Of a stretch of 42,104 bases of DNA, positions 8,594 through 17,314 are shown piece by piece. This stretch comes from Flavobacteriaceae bacterium (lineage in GTDB: Bacteria; Bacteroidota; Bacteroidia; Flavobacteriales; Flavobacteriaceae). The stretch is from assembly GCA_021151665.1 (NCBI GenBank), contig JAGKWW010000025.1:1-42104 (forward strand), written 5' to 3'. The notes under the pieces are model-generated. The model saw only the letters and a program-made list of their open reading frames with translations, ran no database searches and was not told the DNA's origin. Position 1 is the stretch's first letter. The number at the start of each line of letters is the position of its first letter. Made by a program: the position numbers and the translations under genes.

Positions 8594-8601
8594 TATTTTT
8601 G
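8594..8601 (+). promoter_or_regulatory. -7 box of the duplicated-domain lipoprotein gene
   Basis: TATTTTTG fits TAnnTTTG and ends 17 bp before the lipoprotein ATG. No good -33 TTG is found at the usual spacing, so confidence is moderate. It is divergent from the cysteine desulfurase promoter in the same 94-bp gap. Confidence 0.45.
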
Positions 8602-8618
8602 CTGAAAAACCCAGATCT

Positions 8619-9548
8619 ATGAAAAAGCTGGCAGCCCTTTTTGCGGCACTAATACTGATTACTGCCTGCGATGACGGCGACATGACACTGAAGTCCTTTA
8701 ATTTTGGCGATGCCACTGCGCAGACCTGCCCTAACGGATTGATATTTAAGATAAATGGTACAGAGGCTCTTATACTGGATCTTCAGGAATCGGCTTTTGC
8801 CAATGTTCCCACGGGCACCGAAGGGCGCATTATAACGATAGGCACCGGCAATTCCATACGCTACCGTAATTACAGCGGTAATGTATCATCATCATCACTT
8901 TGTGCCGAAATTCCTCCGGCATTTCCGGTTGTTAACGAAGAGTGGATAGGTATAGGCGGAACTATCAGGATTATCACTACGGCAGTTTTGGCAACGGATA
9001 ATACAACTATAACCGGCTATTCTCATGCCGTTACTTTAGTGAATGTTACATTTACCAAAGGCGAGGAAACGATCATTATAAACGATAACGATTTTGGCAC
9101 CATAAATACCACGTTAGACTATTCCTTTAATTTTGAGGGAGCCGACAATGCATATAGCTCATGTAACGGACTTATATATCGCATAAACCTGGATGAATCG
9201 CTGATACTTGCCCTGGCTAACGGTATAATAAACAATTCTAACGGCACCACTACTACAGACCTTAGTGTAACCACAGATGGTACAGATATCATTTTCAACG
9301 TATACAGCGCTAATCCATCGTCTGCAAATATCTGCTATGGCGTTCCGCCCATATCTCCTGTAGTTTCTCAGCGCTGGTATGCTACATCAGGCACTCTGAA
9401 AGTGGATTCTCTACTTGATAATACGGGAACCTTTTACACACACACGCTCACTTTGCAAAATGCAATCTTTACTAACTCAGATGGTAGCGGTGAAACATTT
9501 AGCCGCACCGGGGATTATATATTGGGAACGTATGTTACCACACCATAA
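8619..9548 (+). CDS. Lipoprotein with two copies of an unrecognized domain
   Basis: A 309-residue protein with a lipoprotein signal peptide ending in lipobox LITAC (Cys17), followed by an acidic stretch. I recognize no named family. Two halves clearly resemble each other. Residues about 27-120 carry 'FNFGDATAQTCPNGLIFKIN', 'ALILDL', 'LCAEIPPAFPVVNEEW' and 'GGTIRI'. Residues about 168-270 carry 'FNFEGADNAYSSCNGLIYRIN', 'SLILAL', 'ICYGVPPISPVVSQRW' and 'SGTLKV'. Each repeat has two cysteines in equivalent places, suggesting one disulfide per domain. It is a Bacteroidota-type surface or periplasmic lipoprotein, function unknown, as a monocistronic unit. Confidence 0.8.
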   Translation: MKKLAALFAALILITACDDGDMTLKSFNFGDATAQTCPNGLIFKINGTEALILDLQESAFANVPTGTEGRIITIGTGNSIRYRNYSGNVSSSSLCAEIPPAFPVVNEEWIGIGGTIRIITTAVLATDNTTITGYSHAVTLVNVTFTKGEETIIINDNDFGTINTTLDYSFNFEGADNAYSSCNGLIYRINLDESLILALANGIINNSNGTTTTDLSVTTDGTDIIFNVYSANPSSANICYGVPPISPVVSQRWYATSGTLKVDSLLDNTGTFYTHTLTLQNAIFTNSDGSGETFSRTGDYILGTYVTTP

Positions 9549-9554
9549 AACACG

Positions 9555-9582
9555 AAGGCAGCTTGTTAGCTGCCTTTTTTTT
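9555..9582 (+). terminator. Rho-independent terminator after lipoprotein gene
   Basis: AAGGCAGC and GCTGCCTT pair perfectly around a TTGTTA loop and are followed by a T run that reaches the stop codon of the convergent Smr gene. Confidence 0.88.
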
Positions 9583-10138
9583 ACCTGTTCGCATTCTGCT
9601 TTATATAAACTTCTGTAGCGCCAAGGCCGTATTTTTGGTAGTCTGCATCTCCAAAAACTACGTTGTTATAACGGCTCAGTAAAAAGTCAAGTTCGGCTTT
9701 TAGCACGCCTTCACCAACTCCGTGTATAAACACTACTTTGGGAAAGCGCTTATCTATTGCAAAATCAAGCTGTCGTTTTGCGGTTTCGGTTTGAATTGTA
9801 AGGATGTCGTAATTAGACATCCCTTTTTTGCTCTTGACAAGTTTTTCGATATGCAGGTCGACCTCAAGGACAAATTCGTTCTTTTTGCTCTTTTCCCTTA
9901 CCACAGGCCGTCGCACTGGAGTCTCTTTTTCTTTAAGGACTGAACCTAAACTCCTTCCTGAAAAGACCGATCCTAAAATATTTGAATCCTGAATCTTAAC
10001 GATTTCACTTTCGCTAAATTCTAAAACAAATCCTTCTTTTGTTTCGACCCATACCCTGCCATTGCGGGTACTTTTTACAGTGCCGCTAAAGCTGTCATCT
10101 ATTACTGTAACATTATCTCCCGGCTTAAACATGGTCAT
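9581..10138 (-). CDS. Smr-domain protein (MutS2 C-terminal-like) with N-terminal DUF2027-like domain
   Basis: A 185-residue protein. Residues 1-50 form a small beta-rich domain ('GDNVTVIDDSFSGTV') found with Smr domains in Bacteroidota. Residues about 92-185 are an Smr domain with the 'VDLHIEKL' (LDxH) motif at 93-100 and the 'IHGVGEGVLK' motif at 138-147. Smr domains are nucleic-acid nucleases, in MutS2 linked to recombination control and to rescue of collided ribosomes. There is no MutS core here. It overlaps the upstream small membrane protein gene by 14 bp, so the two are co-transcribed. Confidence 0.85.
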   Translation of the reverse strand: MTMFKPGDNVTVIDDSFSGTVKSTRNGRVWVETKEGFVLEFSESEIVKIQDSNILGSVFSGRSLGSVLKEKETPVRRPVVREKSKKNEFVLEVDLHIEKLVKSKKGMSNYDILTIQTETAKRQLDFAIDKRFPKVVFIHGVGEGVLKAELDFLLSRYNNVVFGDADYQKYGLGATEVYIKQNANR

Positions 10139-10316
10139 TGCCTTGCTCGTTATCGTTATTGTGTTTTGAAGGCACCTTGCTAAAAAGCCGCATTATGCCA
10201 AACATAAACAGTACAAACGCCACTACCATAATTATCACGTTAGGTTTTGATTTGGACTGCTCGAACAAAGCGAGAAAAGCAGCGGCAAATATCAGTAGGG
10301 CGGCAACAAACTTCAT
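10125..10316 (-). CDS. Small two-helix membrane protein
   Basis: A 63-residue protein with two hydrophobic segments (about residues 3-17 and 27-44) joined by a short polar loop with lysines. It ends in a polar tail rich in Asn, Asp and His. No family recognized. Its 3' end overlaps the Smr gene start by 14 bp in a different frame. That overlap, the clear membrane pattern and the position support it being a real gene. Function is unknown. Confidence 0.65.
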   Translation of the reverse strand: MKFVAALLIFAAAFLALFEQSKSKPNVIIMVVAFVLFMFGIMRLFSKVPSKHNNDNEQGNDHV

Positions 10317-10352
10317 GGCAATAAATATTTAGGCCGTAAATTTAGTAAAAGC

Positions 10353-10382
10353 AAAAATAAAAGCCTCCGTAAATGGAGGCTT
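10353..10382 (-). terminator. Rho-independent terminator after msrA
   Basis: Stem AAGCCTCC/GGAGGCTT with loop GTAAAT. On the minus strand it is followed by TTTTATTTTT, directly downstream of the msrA stop codon. Confidence 0.85.
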
Positions 10383-10385
10383 CTG

Positions 10386-11087
10386 TTATTTTAGTTTCGA
10401 CTGATAATTCTTTTTCAGTTTGGCCAGCTTCGGTGCAATCACTGCCTGGCAATAGGGTTGGTTCGGGTTAAGCGCATAATAGTCCTGGTGGTAATCTTCC
10501 GCCGGATAAAACTTAGTTGCCGCAGAAATCTTTGTGACAATCTTCTTGTCGAAGATATTCTGGTCTGTAAGCAGTTTAATAAAATTTTCGGCAGCGGCTT
10601 TCTGGGCTTCTGTCGTGTAGAATATTTCGCTTCTGTATTGGGTGCCTACATCGGCGCCCTGACGATTTAACGTTGTAGGGTCATGAGTAGCAAAAAATAT
10701 CTCCAGCAAGTCTTCATAAGCCACCTGCGAAGGGTCAAAAGTAATTTGTATCGCTTCGGCGTGGCCGCTATAGCCACTGCACACTTCTTTATACGTTGGG
10801 TTCTCTGTCTTACCGCCTATGTAGCCTGATACTACTTTCTGAACACCTTTAAGATCGGTAAAAAAAGCTTCGGTGCACCAAAAGCAGCCGCCTGCAAAAA
10901 TTGCTGTTTCTGTGTTTTTATTATCCATTATAATTTTGTTGTTTTTAACGGGGCCTGTGCTGATCCCGCTGGCCATCACGGGGTTTTCTTTAGACTGGCA
11001 TGAAAAAGACACCAGTGCAATTACGAATGCAAAGGCCGTACGGGCCTTAGTCTTCAAATTTAAATATTGCATTTCTGATTGTGGCAT
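10386..11087 (-). CDS. msrA: Peptide methionine-S-sulfoxide reductase MsrA, membrane-anchored lipoprotein form
   Basis: A 233-residue protein. The N-terminus carries a hydrophobic segment ending in a lipobox-like 'VSFSC' (Cys30), so export as a lipoprotein is likely. The catalytic domain starts near residue 60 with 'IFAGGCFWCTEAFF' (nucleophile cysteine in GCFWC). Family motifs 'GYSGHAEA' and 'YRSEIFYT' follow, and 'YHQDYYALNP' lies near the end. It reduces methionine S-sulfoxide in damaged proteins, here probably in the periplasm. A second cysteine near the end ('QPYCQAV') may act as resolving residue. The start could also be the Met at residue 6. It is divergent from lolD. Confidence 0.92.
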   Translation of the reverse strand: MPQSEMQYLNLKTKARTAFAFVIALVSFSCQSKENPVMASGISTGPVKNNKIIMDNKNTETAIFAGGCFWCTEAFFTDLKGVQKVVSGYIGGKTENPTYKEVCSGYSGHAEAIQITFDPSQVAYEDLLEIFFATHDPTTLNRQGADVGTQYRSEIFYTTEAQKAAAENFIKLLTDQNIFDKKIVTKISAATKFYPAEDYHQDYYALNPNQPYCQAVIAPKLAKLKKNYQSKLK

Positions 11088-11180
11088 GATTAACTAAAAT
11101 TTACATTTACATACGAAATATTGTGCCAGAAAAGATTTACCATTGCACAAAAACTTTGTTTCTTTGTAAAAAGCATCCGA

Positions 11181-11849
11181 ATGATCCAGGCCACCAATAT
11201 CCATAAATATTACGATACGCTTCATGTTTTAAAAGGTGTAAACCTTCATATTAAAAAAGGGGAAATTGTATCGGTGGTTGGGGCATCAGGCGCAGGAAAA
11301 ACTACATTGTTACAGATATTAGGCACTCTTGACAAGCCCTCTGCAGAAAGTGGGGCATCACTAATGATAAACGGGCAGGATGTTATTAAAATGAAAGACA
11401 AGGCGCTTTCAAAATTCCGGAATACCCAGCTTGGCTTCATCTTTCAGTTCCATCAGCTGCTGCCTGAGTTTACTGCATTGGAAAACTTATGCATACCAGC
11501 TTTTATAGCCGGCAAAGGAAAACCGGAAACCGAAAGAGAGGCTAAACGCTTGCTCGATTATCTCGGCCTTTCGCACCGTACAGGGCACAAGCCCGGTGAG
11601 CTTTCCGGCGGAGAACAGCAGCGTGTAGCAGTGGCGAGAGCCTTAATTAATAACCCTGCAGTAATTTTTGCCGACGAGCCTTCCGGAAACCTTGACACCG
11701 CTTCGGCCGAAAATCTTCACCAGCTTTTCTTCAGGCTCAGGGACGAAATCGGGCAAACCTTTGTGATCGTAACGCACAACGAAGAGCTTGCCAACATGGC
11801 CGACCGGAAACTGGTGATGAGCGATGGGCAAATCATCTCGCATGTATGA
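11181..11849 (+). CDS. lolD: ABC transporter ATP-binding protein, LolD-like
   Basis: A 222-residue ATPase starting 'MIQATNIHKYYDTLHVLKGVNL'-type LolD/MacB sequence. Walker A is 'GASGAGKTT', Q-loop 'FIFQFHQLLPEFTALEN', signature 'LSGGEQQRVAVARAL', Walker B 'VIFADEPSGNLD', and H-loop 'IVTHNEELA'. The 'PSGNLD' and 'HQLLPEF' forms point to the lipoprotein-releasing complex (LolCDE). An upstream in-frame extension to 11121 lacks family similarity, so I use the ATG at 11181. The partner membrane subunit is not adjacent. It overlaps the next gene by 4 bp (ATGA). Confidence 0.88.
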   Translation: MIQATNIHKYYDTLHVLKGVNLHIKKGEIVSVVGASGAGKTTLLQILGTLDKPSAESGASLMINGQDVIKMKDKALSKFRNTQLGFIFQFHQLLPEFTALENLCIPAFIAGKGKPETEREAKRLLDYLGLSHRTGHKPGELSGGEQQRVAVARALINNPAVIFADEPSGNLDTASAENLHQLFFRLRDEIGQTFVIVTHNEELANMADRKLVMSDGQIISHV

Positions 11850-13438
11850 TCCTGATCGCGGCATACTGGCTCTTACTTTTTCCTTTGTTTCTGGTATGGG
11901 GCACTGCAGCCGACTCCCTTTTTAAAACCAATGCCTCTCACCCCGCGCTCGTCGCTTTGCTGGGAATATTTCCACTCACAGCCGGTTTTACGCTTACGTC
12001 TTTTTTTTTGCCCCTGGGCCCGCTCAGCTTAGCGCTCTGGCTGATCCTCGCCCTTATCATTGGGATAGCCTTCCGCAGCACGCTAATGACCAACCTTAAC
12101 AAAATCAAGATCGCATTACACGCGCGTTCGAGGATCGAGCGTCTATTTTTAATTGCAATCGCTTTGTGCGTTTTATTTAAGTCAGCGCAACTACCTTCTT
12201 TAATCGATAACGAAACCTATTACGTACCGACGATCAAATGGCTGAACGAATATGGCTTAGTGAAAGGGGTTGCCAATGTGCATCTTTTCCTGGGTCAGCA
12301 ATCTCCCTGGCACATTGTACAGGCGGGGCTAAATCTTAGTTTTACAGGCCACACATTTAATGACCTGAATGGGTTTCTGCTCCTAATATTTTCATGGTAC
12401 GTGGTGAGTAATATCCGTCGCAGCGAAACTACCAACTGGTTTTCTTACACACTGCTTGCATTGCCGCTTCTGTTGCTTTTTGCAGACTCACCCTCGCCTG
12501 ATCTTCCGGTTATAGTATATTGTCTTATAGTATTTTATCTATTATCATCTGAACCAGAGAATGAATATAACTATCGACTGGCATGGTGTTTTCTTTTGCT
12601 GGCAGGATTTATAAAAATTACCGCGGCACCTCTTGCGTTAATTTTACTTCTCTACCCTAAGCCGTTCAAACGTAATCTGGGGTTCGTGTTGTCAACAGCG
12701 GTTCCATTAAAGCTTCTTTGGCTTGCTAAAAATTACATTGTAACGGGTCATCCTTTTTATCCCTTTACGTTCGATCAGCTTTCTGCGGGATGGGCCGTAC
12801 CCGATACGATCATCAGGGGAGTTCATCGCATGTCAAATGCTTACGTTTACGGAACATCCTCCAATGATATCCTCACAAAAATTCAGCTTTGGCTGACACC
12901 TGATAGCCTGCGCGGCTGGATAAATGTGGCCATTATTTTTCTTTTTGTCATCACGCCTTTCTTTCGGGCGGTACGCGGCAACTATTTTAAAATTTATATC
13001 GTTTCTCTATTACATTTTATTATCCTCCTTATCGTGTCTCCACAGGTCAGGTTTATGCTGCCGGAGCTGATTTTCTTTGGCGCTGTCGCAGCCACACAAT
13101 TGTTTTATCTTGTTAAAGAACCAAGAAAGCAAGCTATCATTTTCGGCGCATCATTCTTGCTCGCACTCCCTTTTATAATATGGCATGGAAGCTCCGGCTA
13201 TATTGTGCTGCCTGCGTCCCAAACTGCTAAACCCACTATGAAATTTAAAGAATGCCTGATCGGTAATCTAAAATATTACTCTCCAATTAATGAAGACTTT
13301 ATCTATACTTGTGGTAACGGCCCGCTACCCTGTGTAAATGAAAAACAAATCGATTATATCCGGGCTAAGTACAGATATGTACCGCAACTCGCCGGGGAAA
13401 ATGTAGCGAAAGGCTTTGTTTCGAAAAAAGCGGAATAA
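11846..13438 (+). CDS. Polytopic inner membrane protein, LIC_10190-like (glycosyltransferase-like)
   Basis: A 530-residue protein with about 11-13 hydrophobic segments. A luminal-looking loop near residues 118-150 has 'DNETYYVPTIKWLNEYG' and 'LFLGQQSPWHI'. This acidic-aromatic loop after the first helices is the pattern of GT-C-like membrane glycosyltransferases and of the LIC_10190 membrane family. The substrate is unknown. The C-terminal tail (about 440-530) is polar with several cysteines. The start overlaps lolD by 4 bp, so it is translationally coupled, though a functional link to LolD is not evident. Confidence 0.7.
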   Translation: MILIAAYWLLLFPLFLVWGTAADSLFKTNASHPALVALLGIFPLTAGFTLTSFFLPLGPLSLALWLILALIIGIAFRSTLMTNLNKIKIALHARSRIERLFLIAIALCVLFKSAQLPSLIDNETYYVPTIKWLNEYGLVKGVANVHLFLGQQSPWHIVQAGLNLSFTGHTFNDLNGFLLLIFSWYVVSNIRRSETTNWFSYTLLALPLLLLFADSPSPDLPVIVYCLIVFYLLSSEPENEYNYRLAWCFLLLAGFIKITAAPLALILLLYPKPFKRNLGFVLSTAVPLKLLWLAKNYIVTGHPFYPFTFDQLSAGWAVPDTIIRGVHRMSNAYVYGTSSNDILTKIQLWLTPDSLRGWINVAIIFLFVITPFFRAVRGNYFKIYIVSLLHFIILLIVSPQVRFMLPELIFFGAVAATQLFYLVKEPRKQAIIFGASFLLALPFIIWHGSSGYIVLPASQTAKPTMKFKECLIGNLKYYSPINEDFIYTCGNGPLPCVNEKQIDYIRAKYRYVPQLAGENVAKGFVSKKAE

Positions 13439-13453
13439 GCGTATCTTTGTATT

Positions 13454-14230
13454 ATGACAGAACGACTTAATGCCGAAGACCTTAAAGCTTTTTTAGACGA
13501 AAAAGTTGCGCTTTACAACAAACCTGATTTTATCGAGTCGGATCCCATCCAGATCCCGCATCTTTTTACAGCGAAAGAAGATATTGAAATCGCAGGTTTC
13601 CTGGCGGCTACCATTGCCTGGGGCAACCGTAAAATTATTATTTCCAACGGACATAAGATGATGCAGCTTATGGGCAACACCCCGTACGATTTTGTATTAA
13701 ATCACCGTGAAGAACACCTGGAACCCTTGCAGGCATTCGTACACCGCACCTTCAACGGCAGTGACTTCACGTGCTTTATCCGTTCGCTGAAGAACCTTTA
13801 TATCAATCATGGCGGCATGGAAGCGGTTTTTGCAAATAATGTATCGCATGGCAGCCTTCAGGAAAGCATCCATCACTTCCGCAAGATATTTTTTGAGAAC
13901 AGCCTTCAGCAACGCACGCTGAAACATGTATCAGACCCGTTATCGGGTTCGGCGGCGAAGCGTATCAATATGTTCTTACGGTGGATGGTGCGCAATGACA
14001 ACGCGGGTGTAGATTTTGGCATCTGGAAAAGCATTTCACCTTCCCTCCTTTCCTGCCCGCTGGATGTGCACTGCGGCAACGTGGCGCGAAAGCTCGGGCT
14101 GCTATCGCGGAAGCAAAATGATGCCAAGGCATTGCAGGAGCTTGATTCGGCACTTCGGGCAATGGACAGCACTGACCCGGTTAAATACGATTTTGCATTG
14201 TTCGGGTTGGGGGTTTTTGAAAAGTTTTAA
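13454..14230 (+). CDS. TIGR02757 family protein (DUF2400)
   Basis: A 258-residue cytosolic protein of the TIGR02757 family, widespread in Bacteroidota and of unknown function. Recognizable blocks are 'DPIQIPHLFTAKEDIEIAGF', 'ATIAWGNRKIII', 'SAAKRINMFLRWMVR', and 'CPLDVHCGNVARKLGLL' with 'DPVKYDFALFGLG' at the end. The architecture somewhat recalls helix-hairpin-helix DNA glycosylases, but I would not assign an activity. It starts 15 bp after the membrane protein gene in the same direction. Confidence 0.85.
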   Translation: MTERLNAEDLKAFLDEKVALYNKPDFIESDPIQIPHLFTAKEDIEIAGFLAATIAWGNRKIIISNGHKMMQLMGNTPYDFVLNHREEHLEPLQAFVHRTFNGSDFTCFIRSLKNLYINHGGMEAVFANNVSHGSLQESIHHFRKIFFENSLQQRTLKHVSDPLSGSAAKRINMFLRWMVRNDNAGVDFGIWKSISPSLLSCPLDVHCGNVARKLGLLSRKQNDAKALQELDSALRAMDSTDPVKYDFALFGLGVFEKF

Positions 14231-14293
14231 GTTAATAAATATTTGAAAAGCCCAACCTACCACCTTTAAAACTGTAGTATCTTCGCGGGTACT

Positions 14294-15190
14294 ATGACTA
14301 CCTCTGCTACAAATACCGAAACCGCTGTTAAAGCCACATGGTTCAGCATCGTTGGAAACACTGCATTAGCATTGCTTAAGGGCGCCGCAGGATATTTCGG
14401 AAACTCGTATGCGCTTGTGGCAGATGCTATTGAGTCGACTGCCGATATCTTCTCGTCTTTCCTTGTGCTATTCGGCATCAAATATTCCAGCAAGCCGGCT
14501 GATGAAAACCATCCGTACGGGCATGGCCGCGCAGAAGCATTAGTGACTTTTATCGTTGTAGGTTTCCTTATCACATCGGCGACAATTATCGCTTACGAAA
14601 GCATCCTGAATATCCGGACACCGCATGAGTTACCGGAGAAATGGACTTTAGCGGTACTGGGCGCCATCATTCTCTGGAAAGAGATATCATTTCGGCTTGT
14701 GATGAAAAAAAGCAAAGAGACCAACAGTTCTTCCTTAAAGGCTGATGCATGGCACCACCGTAGCGATGCTATTACCTCTATTGCAGCATTTACAGGAATT
14801 TCGATAGCGCTTTATTTTGGAAAAGGATACGAATCGGCTGATGACTGGGCCGCCCTTTTTGCGTCCGCCTTCATTCTCTATAATAGCTACCTTATCTTCC
14901 GCCCTGCCCTGGGAGAGATCATGGATGAGCATTTGTATGATGATGTCGTAGATGAGATTCGTAAAGCATCATTAAACGTGGAGGGAATTCTCGGAACCGA
15001 AAAATGCTTCGTCCGCAAGGCGGGAATGAAATATCATATCGAGCTTCACGCGATTGTAGATGCCAACATTACGGTAAAGCAGGGCCATATCCTCGCACAC
15101 CAACTGGAAGATTATCTCCGGAAAGACATTCCCGAGCTTGGGCATGTACTCATCCACATTGAGCCGAACGATTACCACCCGCATTTATAG
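14294..15190 (+). CDS. Cation diffusion facilitator (CDF) family transporter
   Basis: A 298-residue metal/proton antiporter. Residues about 12-210 hold six membrane helices with the two metal-site motifs of the family: 'ADAIESTADIFSS' in helix 2 and 'HHRSDAITS' in helix 5. The 'DENHPYGHGRAE' loop between helices 2 and 3 is diagnostic. The cytosolic C-terminal domain (about 210-298) has the 'HIELHAIVDANITVKQGH' and 'HVLIHIEP' pattern. It exports divalent cations such as Zn, Fe or Mn. Specificity is undetermined. It has its own upstream gap of 63 bp. Confidence 0.92.
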   Translation: MTTSATNTETAVKATWFSIVGNTALALLKGAAGYFGNSYALVADAIESTADIFSSFLVLFGIKYSSKPADENHPYGHGRAEALVTFIVVGFLITSATIIAYESILNIRTPHELPEKWTLAVLGAIILWKEISFRLVMKKSKETNSSSLKADAWHHRSDAITSIAAFTGISIALYFGKGYESADDWAALFASAFILYNSYLIFRPALGEIMDEHLYDDVVDEIRKASLNVEGILGTEKCFVRKAGMKYHIELHAIVDANITVKQGHILAHQLEDYLRKDIPELGHVLIHIEPNDYHPHL

Positions 15191-15273
15191 ACCCGTATAA
15201 GATTTATCCCTCATCTGTGTTTTATAAAAAATTTAGGACTAAAAACACGTGAAAGGCGTAACTTGCACATGTT

Positions 15274-15281
15274 TATATTTG
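15274..15281 (+). promoter_or_regulatory. -7 promoter box of porX
   Basis: TATATTTG is an exact match to TAnnTTTG, 18 bp before the porX start codon. No TTG lies at the normal -33 distance, which may mean a weak or activator-dependent promoter. Confidence 0.5.
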
Positions 15282-15299
15282 TAATAAAATTCGACGCAA

Positions 15300-16850
15300 A
15301 TGAACGAGATCAAAATACTATGGGTAGACGATGAAATCGATATGCTCAAGCCCCATATACTTTTCCTGGAAAAGAAAAACTACAACGTAACTACCTGTAA
15401 TAACGGGCAGGACGCTATAGACCTTTTTGAAAAAGATAATTTCGACATTGTTTTTCTTGACGAAAACATGCCCGGCCTTAGCGGACTTGAGGTTTTGAGC
15501 GAGATCAAAGAACGCAAGTCATCTGTGCCGGTGATTATGATCACGAAGAGTGAGGAAGAATATATTATGGAAGAGGCTATTGGCGCGAAGATAGCCGATT
15601 ACCTGATAAAGCCGGTAAACCCTAACCAAATACTGCTTTCGCTGAAAAAGAACCTCGATAACTCAAGGCTGGTAAGCGAAAAAACGACACTCGATTATCA
15701 AAAGGAGTTCCGCAAAATATCGATGGACCTTGCCATGGTAAACTCCTGGGAAGACTGGGTAGAACTGTACCGTCGCCTTATTTTCTGGGAAATGGAGCTT
15801 GAAACCATCGAAGACCAAAGTATGGTAGAAATCCTCGAATCGCAAAAGTTGGAAGCCAATTCCCAGTTCAGTAAATTCATTGAGAAGAATTACGAAGACT
15901 GGTTCGACCCAAAGGCAGACAAGCCGGTGCTATCACACAATCTTTTCCGGGAGTTGGTAGTACCCGAACTTAAAAAGAAACAGCCGATATTGTTCGTGGT
16001 AATAGACAACCTGCGTTACGACCAGTGGAAAGCGTTTGAAAGCGTGGTGGGGAACCACTACAAGCTGGAAAAGGAAACGGCCTATTACTCCATCCTTCCT
16101 ACGGCAACCCAGTACGCGCGTAACGCGATCTTCTCGGGGCTTACTCCATTGGAAATGGAGAAGAAATTCCCGCAGTACTGGAAGAATGATGTGGAAGAGG
16201 GAGGTAAAAACCTTTTTGAGGGTGAGTTCCTTACCGAGCAGCTAAAGCGCCTGGGGCTGAATATCAAGCAGGAATACTATAAGATCACCAATTACCGCGA
16301 TGGTAAAAAACTGGTAGAGAACTTCAAGGGGTTAAAGAACAATGACCTTACAACAGTTGTTTACAACTTCGTAGATATGCTCTCGCACGCAAAAACAGAG
16401 ATGGATGTGGTAAAAGAGCTTGCGTCGAATGATAAGGCCTACCGTTCGCTTACGCTGAGCTGGTTCCGCAACTCACCTCTGCTTGAAATGATCCAACAGG
16501 CACAACAAATGGGCTTCAGGCTTATCATAACTACCGACCACGGTACGATTAACGTGAAGAATCCCTCAAAAGTTATCGGCGACAGGAATACGAGCCTTAA
16601 CCTGAGATACAAAACCGGGCGTAGCCTTACCTTTGAAGATAAAGATGTGTATCACGTGCGCGACCCGAGGGCAATACAGTTACCTGCCATTAATATGAGC
16701 AGTTCGTTCATATTTGCCAAGAACGATCTTTTCCTGGCGTACGTGAACAACTACAACCATTATGTAAGCTACTACCGCAACACCTATCAGCACGGCGGTA
16801 TATCGCTTGAAGAAATGATCATACCTTTCCTTGTGCTGAACCCGAAATAG
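15300..16850 (+). CDS. porX: PorX: response regulator with PglZ domain (type IX secretion control)
   Basis: A 516-residue protein with a response-regulator receiver domain (residues 1-120; acidic pair Asp10/Asp11 and phospho-acceptor Asp54 in 'IVFLDENMPG'). A helical linker follows, then a PglZ/alkaline-phosphatase-superfamily domain (about 215-516) with metal-site motifs 'FVVIDNLRYDQW' and 'ITTDHGTINV'. This order is that of PorX, which with the histidine kinase PorY controls type IX secretion genes in Bacteroidota. The P. gingivalis protein is a zinc phosphodiesterase. In flavobacteria it is often followed by tsaE and ald, as here; tsaE begins 1 bp after its stop. Confidence 0.93.
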   Translation: MNEIKILWVDDEIDMLKPHILFLEKKNYNVTTCNNGQDAIDLFEKDNFDIVFLDENMPGLSGLEVLSEIKERKSSVPVIMITKSEEEYIMEEAIGAKIADYLIKPVNPNQILLSLKKNLDNSRLVSEKTTLDYQKEFRKISMDLAMVNSWEDWVELYRRLIFWEMELETIEDQSMVEILESQKLEANSQFSKFIEKNYEDWFDPKADKPVLSHNLFRELVVPELKKKQPILFVVIDNLRYDQWKAFESVVGNHYKLEKETAYYSILPTATQYARNAIFSGLTPLEMEKKFPQYWKNDVEEGGKNLFEGEFLTEQLKRLGLNIKQEYYKITNYRDGKKLVENFKGLKNNDLTTVVYNFVDMLSHAKTEMDVVKELASNDKAYRSLTLSWFRNSPLLEMIQQAQQMGFRLIITTDHGTINVKNPSKVIGDRNTSLNLRYKTGRSLTFEDKDVYHVRDPRAIQLPAINMSSSFIFAKNDLFLAYVNNYNHYVSYYRNTYQHGGISLEEMIIPFLVLNPK

Positions 16851-16851
16851 T

Positions 16852-17259
16852 ATGGAGATAACTTTTTCTGTAAATGAAATAGACGTGGCTGCCGCAAAGG
16901 TACTCGCGCAGCCGCTAAAAAACATCATTACATTTCATGCCGGTATGGGCGTGGGCAAAACGACATTTATCAAGGCGCTCGCCCGTCACATGGGCGTCAC
17001 TGATATGGCTTCGAGCCCCACCTTTTCGCTGGTAAATGAATACGCTACAGATAGCGGTACACCCGTCTATCACTTCGACCTGTACAGGCTTAACAGCGAG
17101 GAAGAAGCGTACGATATGGGCATTGATGAATATTTTTACTCCGGCAATACCTGCTTTATAGAATGGCCCGAAAAAACGCCTAACCTTATACCGCTGGACC
17201 ACACCGCAATAACCATCAAACAGCTGCCCGATGGGAGGCGCCACCTGACTGTAAAATAA
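16852..17259 (+). CDS. tsaE: tRNA threonylcarbamoyladenosine biosynthesis ATPase TsaE
   Basis: A 135-residue P-loop protein with Walker A 'GMGVGKTTFIKAL' at about residue 31, then 'SSPTFSLVNEY' and 'FIEWPEK', which are diagnostic TsaE motifs. With TsaB, TsaC and TsaD it makes t6A at position 37 of ANN-decoding tRNAs. Length is normal. It is separated from porX by one base and therefore co-transcribed. Confidence 0.95.
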   Translation: MEITFSVNEIDVAAAKVLAQPLKNIITFHAGMGVGKTTFIKALARHMGVTDMASSPTFSLVNEYATDSGTPVYHFDLYRLNSEEEAYDMGIDEYFYSGNTCFIEWPEKTPNLIPLDHTAITIKQLPDGRRHLTVK

Positions 17260-17314
17260 TGAAATACTTGTCCCGGGTTTTTCGTATATTAGGGGCAACA
17301 TATCGAAACCAACC

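Noticed and set aside
8525..8716. N-terminal extension of cysteine desulfurase
   Set aside because: The extension overlaps the divergent lipoprotein gene and the family's proteins begin at the MKRVYLDNAATT position.
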